Source of the DNA: Xanthostigma xanthostigma | Lineage: Eukaryota > Arthropoda > Insecta > Raphidioptera > Raphidiidae | Reading direction: 5' to 3' | Assembly: GCA_963575645.1 (NCBI GenBank) | Contig: OY754464.1 | Coordinates: 5,642,001-5,706,000, forward strand | DNA length: 64,000 nt | Shown: positions 42,185-52,417 of the stretch, piece after piece | How the letters are laid out: the number at the start of each line of letters is the position of its first letter | Numbering within the stretch: position 1 is the stretch's first letter | The notes under the pieces: model-generated | Seen by the model: only the letters and a program-made list of their open reading frames with translations | Told to the model about the DNA's origin: nothing | The model's database searches: none | Made by a program: the position numbers and the translations under genes

Positions 42185-42600
42185 GCAGCGAAAAGGGGAG
42201 GGCGTTTGGGGAGAGCTCTTTAAAAAACAATTACGGGGTCTTGTCGATGCGATGGCGTTTTTTTGTGCAGTGAAAAGGGGAAGGCGTTTGGCGAGAGTTC
42301 TTTAAAAAACATTTACGGGGCAGTGAAAAGGGGAAGGCGTTTTGGGGGAGTTCTTTAAAAAACAATTACGGGGTCGTGTCGACGCGATGGCGTTTTTTTT
42401 TTTTGCGCAGTGAAAAGGGGATGTTGTTTGAGGAGAGTTCTTTATAATCAATTACGGGGTAGTGAAAAAGGGAAGGCTTTTTGGGGGAGTTCTTTAATAA
42501 ACAATTACGGGGTCGTGTCGATGCGATGGCGTTTTTTTTGCGCAGTGAAAAGGGGACGGCGTTTGGGGGAGTTCTTTAAAAAAACAATAACGGGGTCGTG
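42185..42600 (+). repeat. Minisatellite with alternating long and short units
   Basis: Six units start with GCAGTGAAAAGGGG at 42185, 42267, 42320, 42407, 42459 and 42542, giving lengths 82, 53, 87, 52, 83 and 59 bp. All share GGCGTTTGGGGGAGTTCTTTAAAAAACAATTACGGGG. Long units add TCGTGTCGATGCGATGGCG-TTTTTTT. The regular long-short order implies duplication of a two-unit block of about 136 bp. Confidence 0.9.
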
Positions 42601-43528
42601 AACACAAAGTGAAATAGTAATACAGTAATTCTACACCAGTTGCTATGACGTGTATATATGTGATTTCTGATTAGTTAGATTCAAAAAATGACAGTGATAG
42701 GCGAAAAGTAGTTCCATTTTTTTAAGTATTTTTGAGAAAATTTGTAAATAATCCGCAAAGTTTTTTTTTGGAATGTCACAATTTAGCGTTTTCTATGACT
42801 TAAAAAAATGTCAAAATTTGGGCACATTGAATTATCGTACTGGACCCATCTTTAGCAAGGAATCAAGCAGGAAAACCAGCCTCGTATGCAACCACATTTA
42901 ACATCTGATAATATTAACAAGGTCATGAGCTGTGTTGTGTTTTTTTTTTTGACGTGATAACGTCTTATAAATTGATAAAACACCAGCTGCGCGCACGAAA
43001 AAGTGTAACGTTCCGTAACGTTCCGCCTGACCTTGTGCGTGCAAGCGAGAGCGCAGTATAAGCGATAGAGTCGGTAAAAATATAGTTTGACAGCTACTAA
43101 AATTTAGGTTATGTATTATTAAATATGATATTCGAGCGGAATACGTTATCACGTAAAACTATCGTCCGTAAACCGACTTTATTTTTTGTATATTTCGACT
43201 GTTTTGATTTGAGAGTCAACATCTGTAAATACTAATTTTACACAAAATGCGCGGAAATCAACGTGTTTTTGAAACAGTCGACATCCACACGCTAATCTGA
43301 GTGTCTAGACGACCTAAATTTTAATATTAAATGACGTGACGACGTCAAGAAATAAAACTTTTTTAAAAAATATGACGTTTTGAACATCAAACAGATGCTG
43401 TTAGTTCAGTGTAAAATAATACAGCGAAATAATAATAAACGTAAAGTTGAAATTGCGTCTTATGCTCATCGCACAACAAGGATTGCGAAAAAGTTAATAT
43501 ATCGAAATTAAATCCACTTTTAGAAGTT
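42601..43528. other. Unassigned DNA
   Basis: No gene. AACGTTCCGTAACGTTCCGC at 43009-43024 is a short direct repeat. AAACCAGCCTCGTATGCAACCAC at 42875 resembles Harbinger-type ends at 21446 without a partner. Confidence 0.45.
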
Positions 43529-43800
43529 TTACCATTCCAACCCGCAAGTGGGGAATGGTACTAGTTTAGGTCAAAAATCACTTTTCAAAAATTTTACAAT
43601 ATCTTTCCGTTTCGAGGTCCCCCCGAATCCAAAATACATATTTTTGGAAAAACTCTGTGCGTCTGTCTGTGAACAAGATACAGGTCAAACGGATGAGCGG
43701 ATTGAAACCAAATCTTGGGAGGATTTTTGGTATGCCCTATTGTTATAGTCTGTTTGTTAGTCTGTGAACACGATACAGGTCAAACGGATTCTCAAATGAA
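43529..43800 (+). repeat. Dispersed repeat family F4, copy 3
   Basis: TTTTACCATTCCAACCCGCAAGTGGGGAATGGTACTAG through ATACATATTTTTGGAAAAACTC matches 22308 and 27350. GTCTGTGAACAAGATACAGGTCAAACGGAT is repeated at about 43669 and 43763. Confidence 0.65.
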
Positions 43801-43815
43801 ATTCGCCGTGAATGA

Positions 43816-43926
43816 ATTTCGGTAGCTATGGAAATTAATTAATGCATTACAGAAAATCGTTCCACATGAAATGCAACATAAACCGGACGCTTAAGGGATT
43901 GATGATTTCCACAGCTACCAAATAAA
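43816..43926. mobile_element. Hairpin family H, diverged copy
   Basis: GGTAGCTATGGAAATTAATTAATGCATTACAGAAAATCGTTCCAC with closing GATGATTTCCACAGCTACC. Compare 1288-1427 and 50652-50806. Confidence 0.65.
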
Positions 43927-44972
43927 CACACATCTTAACTGAAAATAATTATTGCAGTTTATCGAATTTTAAATATTAAGCATATATATTTTGCAAATAC
44001 CCATTTTATATTAATAGAAAAACAAATATGTAAAAATTAAACAGTATTTCAATTAAATGAAATATTTAGACAAATTTATATGACGCAAGTAACTCTGACT
44101 TGAGAAGAGCACATCAAATTCTTGTGGAGGCTATTTGTTTGAAACGAAGTACTTTTTTTTAATAATAGCGTTTTAGTCAATTCCCAAGTATATATAAATA
44201 CAAAAAAAGTTCACCTGGCCAAAAATCATCTCACATCATAGATAAAAATACTCTCACATGACTTTTGATACGTCAATCAAATGCATTTCAATGACGTGTG
44301 CGTAATTCTACATTGATTTTCATCGATAATTATAAATTTATAACAATATCTATATGGGCTATGCGCAAGTGGGTGGTGCTAAACTGCTTCCGAACGCCAA
44401 ACCAGCGAGTTGACACTCAATGCTATACGCTAGGAAAGTATCTTTGACACGCGACCTTCGCACCATCTCGTGTTTGATTTTTTCAAAAGTGGTTCACCCA
44501 AAACTTACAAACACATGGAAACTAGCGTTATTCTTAATTATAAAAAAAATATTTACGCACAATGTCAGTTAAAAAACTACATAAATGATACACATTTTTT
44601 ATTTCAAAATTTTTTAAACCTTATTTTTGTTAACAAAATAACAATTTTGATATTTTTCATATATTATTTAAAAATGATTACAGACGTAAAATAAAATTTA
44701 ATTACCGTTGACGACGTACTTCTGCAGTCCATTTTTTTCCTCTCTAATTCATAAGAAAATCCAGTAAAACGGTGGAATTGTAATTCTGGATGTTTAGTTG
44801 GTGTATCTTTACAATCAACAACACAGCTCTTCCGATTTGATAGCTTTTTCCCCATTTTATTCGACAATTAATCCTTATAAACATGCGCGTATAACATATT
44901 ACACTAAGGTTTTCACTGAACCAGATTAAAAAAAAAAAAAACCACGAGAGGGCGCAAAAGTCGCCTGTCAAA
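43927..44972. other. Unassigned AT-rich DNA
   Basis: CCAGCGAGTTGACACTCAATG at 44401-44421 recurs inverted at 62962-62982. TACGCTAGGAAAGTATCTTTGA at 44427-44448 recurs inverted at 45688-45709, just outside the MADF element. No gene. Confidence 0.5.
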
Positions 44973-45689
44973 ATGGCCGTATACACGGTCAGGCATACCT
45001 TCGCGCCTACCTGAACGCACGGAAGCTCGCAAGCAAGTGCGATCGTGTGTATGCTGAACTGATGGTGCGTTCAGGCCATTTGGCGCGGTGTGAAGCGAAC
45101 TGGCGATTCCTGATTTTTCGAGCAAGCTCGCAGGCAGATTTTAACGTGTGTACGCTTCTATGTGCCAAGCCTTCATTTTCAGTCAGTTTTATTGAAACTA
45201 CCTCAGTTTACTGTTGATTTGTGTAAAGTAAAATAATAATTTATAATATAAAAATGAGTACAAATAAAAGAGAAAGAACAATACTAACAGAATTTATAGA
45301 AATGTACAGGGAAAATACATGTTTATGGAAAGTGAAAGGCAAGGAGTACATGGACAAAAATAAAAAGGATACTGCGTGTAAACTTCTGTTGGAAAAATTA
45401 AAAGAACTCAATCCAGATGCTGAAACAGAAGATGTAAAAAAAAAATCAATTCGCTAAGAAGTTGTTTTAGAAAAGAATATAAAAAAGTAATAAATTCTAA
45501 ATATAAATAAATTAAACATAAGTCTTTATTATTCAATGACATGTTTTAATGACTGCGGTTCGCTCAAAATGAAGTGGTGTCTCTCAGTCTTTACGTGAAC
45601 GTGTGTACGCTTGATGAAGTATCATACTTACTCGCAGACTTGCCTCTTCAGGTAGGCGCGAAGGCATGCCTGACCGTGTATACGGCCAT
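44973..45689 (+). mobile_element. Terminal-inverted-repeat element carrying a MADF gene
   Basis: The ends ATGGCCGTATACACGGTCAGGCATACCTTCGCGCCTACCTG and CAGGTAGGCGCGAAGGCATGCCTGACCGTGTATACGGCCAT pair over about 41 bp with one mismatch. GAACGCAC, AGCTCGCAAGCAAG and GTGTGTACGCTTC are repeated in the subterminal parts. A MADF-domain ORF is the only cargo. PIF/Harbinger elements carry such a second gene, but the flanks (AAA / TAA) do not give a clear 3-bp TSD, so the superfamily is inferred. Confidence 0.75.
45254..45510 (+). pseudogene. MADF-domain (Myb/SANT-like) protein with one frame break
   Basis: The first frame (45254-45457, 67 codons) encodes MSTNKRERTILTEFIEMYRE, then NTCLWKVKGKEYMDKNKK and KLLLEKLKELNPDAETEDVK. 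That is the N-terminal two thirds of a MADF domain: F-I-x-x-Y-x-x-x-x-x-LW-x-x-K-x-x-x-Y-x-x-K. It shifts out of frame in an A10 run (45436-45445). In the next frame the expected third helix follows, INSLRSCFRKEYKKVINSKY, ending at TAA 45508-45510. A one-base indel therefore breaks an otherwise complete domain of about 86 residues; the indel may be real or a homopolymer sequencing error. MADF proteins bind DNA and, in Harbinger elements, help the transposase reach the target. The ATG has an in-element leader of about 280 bp without other ORFs. Confidence 0.8.
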
Positions 45690-46112
45690 TAAAGATACTT
45701 TCCTAGCGTATTAGATAACCTTATTCGACAGAATCTATAGTATTACCAATAATTGATAAAAAAATAATTAACTAAAAGTAACTAAATATCAGTAGAACTT
45801 TTAAGTTTCCCAAAGTTTATTTTGATTCATTTTAGTGCACAATCGGTTTTCATAATAGTAGTTTCAAATCGATTCTGCTCGAATAATTATTGATCGATTG
45901 AAAAAATATTTTTCTGAAACTGTTTATACATGTATTTAGCATCGTTTTTTGTAGTTTCCACTTAGAAACAATTTTTTCTGCGCAATTTGATCAAAATTTA
46001 GCTTAAAAAGCGGTCTTTTTCTATGTAGAACAATCATTTTGCGTGTACAATCGAATGTTCATAATCAAGATGACTGCTCCTGATGTATGGAAACTGTAAT
46101 TATATAATATGA
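45690..46112. other. Unassigned AT-rich DNA
   Basis: Only the outer inverted partner of 44427-44448 at 45688-45709. No gene. Confidence 0.5.
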
Positions 46113-46694
46113 TAGCGGTCCCGTCCGGTTTCACCCGGGTGTAAAAGAACGAATGGGGAAGGGAGGAACATGAGTACACACATTCATATTAGTTTACCGA
46201 GATGAATGTTGTGTCCAAATTTCATGATGATCGGAGTTACCGTTCAAAATTTTTTGTCGATAAAAAGTAGTATTTATACTTTTTTTATAATAAAATTAAT
46301 TAATGTAAGCCTTAGAAGAAAGCAATGTAGAAAATAAAAAAAAATAAAAATGCATTCGCCCAACGTAGGGCTCGAACCCACGACCCTGGTATTGACAGTC
46401 TTGTGCTCTACCGATTGCGCTAGCCGGCGTTGTATTCTTACATCGCTAATAATATGAGTATACTTAGTGCATTTCACCTGAATACAAGCTTATTTTTTAG
46501 ATACATTTGGAACATTTTTCATTAATGCTCCGCTCCTAATGGCCGTAGCCTGATTTTATATAGCCTATAGCCTTCCTCGATAAACGGGCTATCCAAAAAA
46601 AAAAATTTTTTTCAATTTGAACCAGTAGTTCCTGAGATTAGCGCGTTCAAACAAACAAACAAACAAACTCTTCAGCTTTATATATTAGTATAGA
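46113..46694 (-). mobile_element. Helitron-type family F2, full copy with tRNA-like core
   Basis: On the minus strand it runs from TCTATACTAATATATAAAGC to GGGACGGGACCGCTA. The tRNA-like core and its T-rich tail are at the same position as in 32967-33580 and 11836-12261, so the core was acquired once and then copied. A TGTTTGTTTGTTTGTTTGAACGCG 5' region and ACCCGGGTGAAACCGG 3' region flank it. Confidence 0.8.
46357..46428 (-). pseudogene. tRNA-Lys-derived sequence inside Helitron F2
   Basis: The minus strand has CGCCGGCTAGCGCAATCGGTAGAGC, then ACAAGACTGTCAATACCAGGG, then TCGTGGGTTCGAGCCCTACGTTGGGCG. D and T arms are kept; the anticodon stem cannot pair. CTGTCAA at the loop would read as GUC (Asp), which shows drift from the Lys parent. 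Confidence 0.75.
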
Positions 46695-47329
46695 TTGCAC
46701 AATCTAAGGTCATTGTCAAATAAAATTTTTTGACAATGTTTTGTGCAACCCAGCATTAATGAGTAGTGACTTTTAATTGCTTTCGCTTTGCATCGTGTGC
46801 ATTACAAATTGAGACAAATTGTTGATTAACTTGTGCCGTTACGAAACTATGATTGCTGACGATATTTTGTGATATTTGTTTATTTTGAAAGAAATACTTT
46901 TTATGAAATTTGTTTCCCACTGTCGGCTTTATTTGCGTGTTCTAAACATAGATAACATTGTATAATGTATTCTATTCTTAACTTCAACTAAATTTAGACT
47001 GGTTTTAATCAAAATAAATATAACTAAATACATATGTAAATAATAAAAAAAAATGCCGGTCATTTAACACGTCATATTTCATATACATACTTTGTACTTT
47101 TCGAATACAGGGTGCTTCAAAGACAAAGAAAAGTAATAAAGTGTCGGAAGGAAACTGGCTCTGCTCGCATTTCAAATTTTATTTTATTTTACCTATACCA
47201 TTGATAACATCAATTAGAACAGACTGGAATGTGTCATTTCTTTTAATCTATGATTTATCAATTACATAATTTTGCAATTTGACAACAATGATATAGATTT
47301 GTTTTCATCAAGTTCATTTAGAATGTGAT
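46695..47329. other. Unassigned DNA with a repeat end
   Basis: 46697-46758 (TGCACAATCTAAGGTCATTGTC...TTGTGCAACCCAGC) is related to 62990-63045 in inverted orientation. 47107-47120 TACAGGGTGCTTC resembles the ends of TA-flanked elements but has no partner. No gene. Confidence 0.45.
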
Positions 47330-48190
47330 TAGTTGCGGGCTGCAAAAGTTGTGATGTTCCTCAGGGATTCATTCTAGGTCCTCTTATGTTTCTACTCTAC
47401 ATAAATGATTTTCCATTTTCAACTCCGGCAGATGTTGTGCTTTATGCCGACGACACGACGGTCATCATACAAATCCTGTGTTTAACAATCTTCAAGTGCA
47501 TCTCAATAGCGTCGCTGTACATCTCAGTGAATGGTTTAATTTCAATACATTACAACTCAATGTCAAAAAGACTCAATCTGCGGCTAAATCATTCAGGTCA
47601 GATAATGTGGATTTTCTAAGTAAAACAATGGCTTTACATTCTAATATAAAATTTTTGGATATTTTAATATGGATATTAATTTTTCATGGAAAACTCATAT
47701 AGATTTCCTTAAGGGTTTAAGCTTGCTCGTTATGTTTGTATGATAAGGAATCTCTCCATTGGTAACTATCACGTTTTAATGTCCGTTTACTATGCTTTTG
47801 TGTTTTCTTCGATCGATTACGGCAAACCTCATGCAAACCATATTTTAAAAATTACAAAATTTTAACCTTTTACTCGATGTATATGTTTATCAAGTGTCCG
47901 TGTTTGTGAAATCCCATTCAAATTATTTTAATAGCAATATTTCGATACACAATAAGAACACCAGACGAGCTGGCAACCTGCGTACTCCACTACCAAACTC
48001 CTCTATGTATCAAAATAATGTAAATTGTAATTTAGTGGACATTTTTAAAGTTGCTGGTGAAATTAAAGGCCTGCCTCTATCACCTTTTAAAAGACAATTA
48101 AAAAAATATTTAATAGAAAAATGTCTTTATTGTATTGACGAGTTCTAATTTCATATTAACATATTTCACAGCTTTTAAGCTATTCTCGAA
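47330..48190 (+). pseudogene. Decayed LINE: reverse-transcriptase C-terminal half
   Basis: Pieces in several frames follow the RT order: [20 protein letters not shown], then [12 protein letters not shown] (YADD catalytic box, about 47440-47470), [37 protein letters not shown] (about 47775-47820), IHNKNTRRAGNL and LKKYLIEKCLYCIDEF with a stop at 48146-48148. At least three frameshifts or deletions separate them. The end (IDEF, then AATAAATCTATCTACC) is like CR1/Jockey-type tails. The LINE at 9291 has the same order of motifs but is a different subfamily. Confidence 0.85.
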
Positions 48191-50267
48191 ATAAATCTAT
48201 CTACCTATATATATCCATTTCTATTATATATCTGAGAACAAATCCAAAAAGAACAATCGTTCGATGTTTGAAAAAAGGAAATCCGGCATAACAAACAATT
48301 CAATATTTATATTAAATAAAACAAACAACTCAAAATATTTATGTTGTGTGAAATACGCATATAATATAATATACAATACACACATCAAATATTATACCGT
48401 TTAGTGAATGTTTATATGGAAATATTAAATACGTCGGTACGTCTTACAAGAATTCCATTGATAAAATCACAGTATTTCAATGAATCATTTCGTGTACTAT
48501 ATAGGTTTGTTCAGAATTGTTATAATCAAGGCTTTAAAAAAATGCCAGCCAATTGGACGACGAGACCATTCCAACTTCAAAAATATTGACATTAGTATAA
48601 TAGAGAAAATAACATTTCTGATATTGCGTGCAGTGACGCGGGTAACGGCAACAGTCGTGATTTTGATCTTGGTCTTTCAAAAAAGAGTAAGACCAAGACC
48701 AAGTCGGACTTTGATCGTCTCGCCGCATAAACCCGTTTTCGAGGATGCTGAACACGATCTCTTTGGGGTTGCGCAACCTTCAAAACGGTCACGACGCAAC
48801 AATCCTTTTAAACTTCTTTTGGCGCGGATATGAAGTTGCGGCGCGAAGTAAGAAGAACTGAATACAACCGCAGTAAGAATATAGAGAAATTGTTAGGTTG
48901 CCTGTTTGACTTAAATTAGGGACATGTGACAACCCTGCGTTCGCGTTTACGAAGATCTTTTGCGTTTGTGTGTACACGTTGTGTAAATACTACATAAATT
49001 TTATTTAACAGCCTGAAGACGTGTTGAAAAACTTTCTAATTGACTGCGTTGAATGACGAAGATTTTACGTATCTGACGAGCGAATCAATTTTTGCAATTT
49101 CTTAAATCCGACACGGACGCTTATATACCCAACGTCATAACTAGGGCCCGGCAATCGGGACCCGCGCCAGAGGCTCAAACCCGGGAGGGCGCTATGAGCA
49201 ACGCGAATTGGATTGTTTTGACTCTATCAACGAACAAGATTTTGAGGGCGCCAAATCAGAATCTTGCGATGAGCGCAGATGGATCTAGCTAACGGTACTG
49301 GTTGCACAAGTACGTAATTTTAAAGATTGTGTAGCCCTACTGTTTTCTTTATTTTCTGTCTGTCATGAGCAGGAGCGGATTTCCAAAGGGACTAATTGGG
49401 GCTTAAGCTCTGATCCCCGCGCGCAAAGCTTTTACGAATTCTTACCGTCATCGATTTTCGGAACACACGCTTCACACCACGAGCTGCCAAGATCGGTCTC
49501 TTTGTCCTTTAATTATTATTTTTAATTTGTCTTCAAATGTTCAGATCGTATAGTATTAGTCCACAGAAATTTTCATTTTGCTTAAATGTAGTCGTTTTAT
49601 ATAAAACAACACTGAAAATTTTAAATATTTCTGTTTTTGCGCTTAAAAACGAGCCGCCGTATTTACCTACCGTGACGTCATTCTTGCAGTAGTGCAAGTT
49701 AGGCTCGGCATCGTTTACACGCGGCTCGCTTAATGTCTACAGAGTCACGTGTGTGTGTATCGTATGTTTATACAGGTGTATGTTTACTACAAGTCTGACG
49801 TCACATTTCTAACCATCGTGGCGGGCGGCGTTTCAAACATGTCATAAAAATTGCAATTTTAAAATTGAAATAATAAACCAACCTCGTGTTTTTGTGATTT
49901 CTGATTTCTTATTCGATAAGATATCGTATTCGCATAATTTAATCATTTATTTTTTATGGTGTCAAACACCCTGAGGGGTCCGGTAAATACATACTTTGGA
50001 ATCAAGTACCCGGATACCCGATTCTAGTCGGGTACCATGGTACAAGTCTCATCATTCCCGGTATAATATATAGATCTCAATGATGCATCAGAAGATACTA
50101 AAAATAGCTGACATGTTATGTTTTGGTGTACGCTTCTTCTAATAATACTTATAGAATATATACTTATAGATTAGTTAAAGGAAAAGAATGTCCGCAACTC
50201 TTTCGGCAGCTGCAGACAGTCGCTGCGTAAATTCCGAATCATTATCTAAAGACCAATAATGCAGACT
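48191..50267. other. Unassigned DNA
   Basis: 48540-48600 holds an inverted copy of the short repeat at 7033-7095 (CCAGCCAATTGGACGACGAG-ACCATTCCAAC). GATCTTGGTCTTTC...GAGTAAGACCAAGAC at 48664-48700 is an imperfect hairpin. 49140-49200 is locally GC-rich. No gene with recognisable domains. Confidence 0.45.
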
Positions 50268-50600
50268 ATCTACACTAATATATAAAGCTGAAGAGTACGT
50301 TTGTTTGTTGGTTCTCAGGAACTACTGGTTCGAATTGAAAAAAAAAAATTTTTTGTTGGATAGTCGATTTATCGAGGAAGGCTATAGGCTATATAATATC
50401 ACGCTATGACCAATAGAAGCAGAACATCAATGAAAAATATAACTCAAAATTTGTCCGTCCGAGAAAAACTTTTGAACGGTAACTCCGATCATCATGAAAT
50501 TTGTACACAACATTCATCTCGGTAAACTAAGTAAACGTCCCTCACCACCCATTACCATTCGTTCTATTGCACCCGCATGAAACCGGGCGGGACTGCCAGT
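50268..50600 (+). mobile_element. Helitron-type family F2 without tRNA core
   Basis: TCTACACTAATATATAAAGC to GGGCGGGACTGCCAGT; CTAG has mutated to CCAG. AACGCGCTAA is deleted from the 5' part. The core position reads GAAAAATATAACTCAAAATTTGTCC. Confidence 0.7.
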
Positions 50601-50651
50601 ATAATATAATATACAGTGAAATTAATTTATGACGCAATATATGCACGTGTT

Positions 50652-50806
50652 TTGTTGATATGGTAGCTATGGAAATCATTAATGCATTACGGAAAATCGT
50701 TCCGCATAAAATGTATCATAGGCCGGTCGCCCAGATCGTATGGATTTTATGTGGAATGATTTTCTGTAACGCACTATGAATTACAATAGCTACCATATTA
50801 AAAAAA
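50652..50806. mobile_element. Hairpin family H, copy
   Basis: GATATGGTAGCTATGGAAATCATTAATGCATTACGG... closes with ...AATTACAATAGCTACCATAT. The loop holds GCATAAAATGTATCATAGGCCGGTCGCCC. Confidence 0.7.
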
Positions 50807-50848
50807 CTCGTGTATATAATGAGTTTTAAATTAAATTCACTGTATATA

Positions 50849-51429
50849 CAGAGTGTCCCATTTTGAATGATTACCCTGAATAACTTTTGTCAGTGACGCT
50901 GAATAACAAAAAGTTAAGGACGAAAGTTGTACATTTTAAAGAGAGACATCCGATGCTACCGATACTTTTGACCTTGGAAGGGGGGTTCAAGGTCATTTGA
51001 AGTCAACTTTGTTTTTTTGAATGGACACCATTATTTTTCATACGGCCGATCGATTGTACCTAAAAAAACATTAAAATTTTGTCCGAAACATTTTTTTTGA
51101 AATCACCAACTTGATCGGCTTATTTAGCTTACAAAATTTTAATTTTTTAACTTTGTGAATTTTTTACTGGAGAATGGTGAGGTTTGGAGGAAAATACCAA
51201 GAGACAAAATATGCTTAGATTTTTGCAAGAAGTCGGCACGAATTTTTTTAGAATTTTTTTCAAACGAACGCTGTATCTTAGAAGCAACAAAAATTGCAAA
51301 TGCCTCAAAAAATTCTAAAAAATTCGTGCAGATTTCTTGCAAAAATATAATCATTTTTTGTCCCAATAAAAAATTCACAAATTTTAAAAATTGCAATTGT
51401 AAGGTAAGCATAAGTCTATCAAGTTAGTG
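50849..51429. repeat. TA-type terminus followed by a palindrome
   Basis: TATACAGAGTGTCCCATTTTGAATG near 50849 looks like a decayed CAGGGTG-type end. 51155-51275 and 51290-51390 are inverted copies (GTGAATTTTTTACTGG, TTTTTGCAAGAAGTCGGCACGAATTTTTTTAGAATTTTTT). The palindrome explains similar open frames of 90 codons on both strands. Confidence 0.5.
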
Positions 51430-51441
51430 AATATAGATATT

Positions 51442-51665
51442 ATCCAAGTGTGTAGACTTTCACGGCCGGTGTTGATCCAAATCTTCTTGGTTTCCGGACT
51501 TGTATGCCGTGGCCCGTGGTCCATTGGTATTTCTACCTGACGTTTCGTCTACAACTGCGATAGACATTGTCAAAGGCGATAATGTCTACCGCAGTTGTAG
51601 ACGAAACGTCAGGTAGAAATACCAATGGATCACGGCATACAATTTCGGAAACCAAGAAGATTTGG
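51442..51665. mobile_element. Penelope-like inverted insertion with 12-bp TSD
   Basis: A 224-bp insert between two copies of AATATAGATATT (51430-51441 and 51666-51677). The arms read CCAAATCTTCTTGGTTTCCGG...CTGACGTTTCGTCTACAACTGCG and CGCAGTTGTAGACGAAACGTCAG...GGAAACCAAGAAGATTTGG. The left arm has about 33 extra bp including TTTCACGGCCGG. The arrangement GAAACGTCAGG...CCAATGG...CGGCCGTGAAAG is the kind of pLTR seen in Penelope-like retroelements. No ORF between the arms. Confidence 0.7.
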
Positions 51666-51677
51666 AATATAGATATT

Positions 51678-52417
51678 TTTTACTTCCTTCCAGAACTATG
51701 AGCGCTTATAATGTTGGAACGTCACTGCGTCTCTGTTAACTGTTTTAAAATAATTACTTATTTATAAATAAAATCTAAAGTTTCTTAATAACCTGTTATA
51801 TTATGTGAAACGTCATTTAAAAAAATAACATTTCAAGGTATTGTTACAATTCTACAATCATTTAACATAATATACCTATGTATATAAAAATCAACTCAAA
51901 AAATTCCATTAATTTAAAAAAGTGGTTTATACGGAAATTCCGTTCTGTTTACTAAAATAGAATATAATAGAAAAAGTTATATTTTTATATTATTGGTGCT
52001 ATTTTGTACAGTCGCTGTAAAAATTTTTGGTGCTGTCAATTTTTTGTCACTTTCTAACAAACTTAGCACCACATAAGCTAAAGTGAGACAGAAAAAGAGC
52101 GCTGTTAATTTTAATAAGGATGGCGCCATATAATTTGCACGCGTAAATGTTGATTTTTCCGCGTTTTATTTAAATATTACACCTACGTAATATGTTACAG
52201 ACCAGGTAGTTGGACAAATTAATGTTGTCTTGTGGGGTTTTCAGGCTTTTTGGGTATTTTCAATGATGCCAAGACGCGTATCCACAGTTCTCGTCTGTAT
52301 CGACATTAAGAGATTTTGTTGACATTTAGAATGCTGAGCGCGACAAGGAAGGCGCATAAAGAAAATCAGTATAGCGCGAGCAAGCTTTTAAACCATTTGA
52401 CACCAAATTATAAATAT
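51678..52417. other. Unassigned AT-rich DNA
   Basis: No gene or named repeat. Confidence 0.5.

Noticed and set aside
42410-42601. 63-codon frame in the alternating minisatellite
   Set aside because: A by-product of the repeat; units shift frame because their lengths are not multiples of three.
11928-46428. Functional tRNA genes at 11928, 33237 and 46357
   Set aside because: Anticodon arms do not form and acceptor bases are lost; all three are internal to Helitron copies.
51139-51427. Overlapping 90-codon frames on both strands
   Set aside because: They mirror each other because the segment is an inverted repeat; poly-K/N/F composition, no domain.
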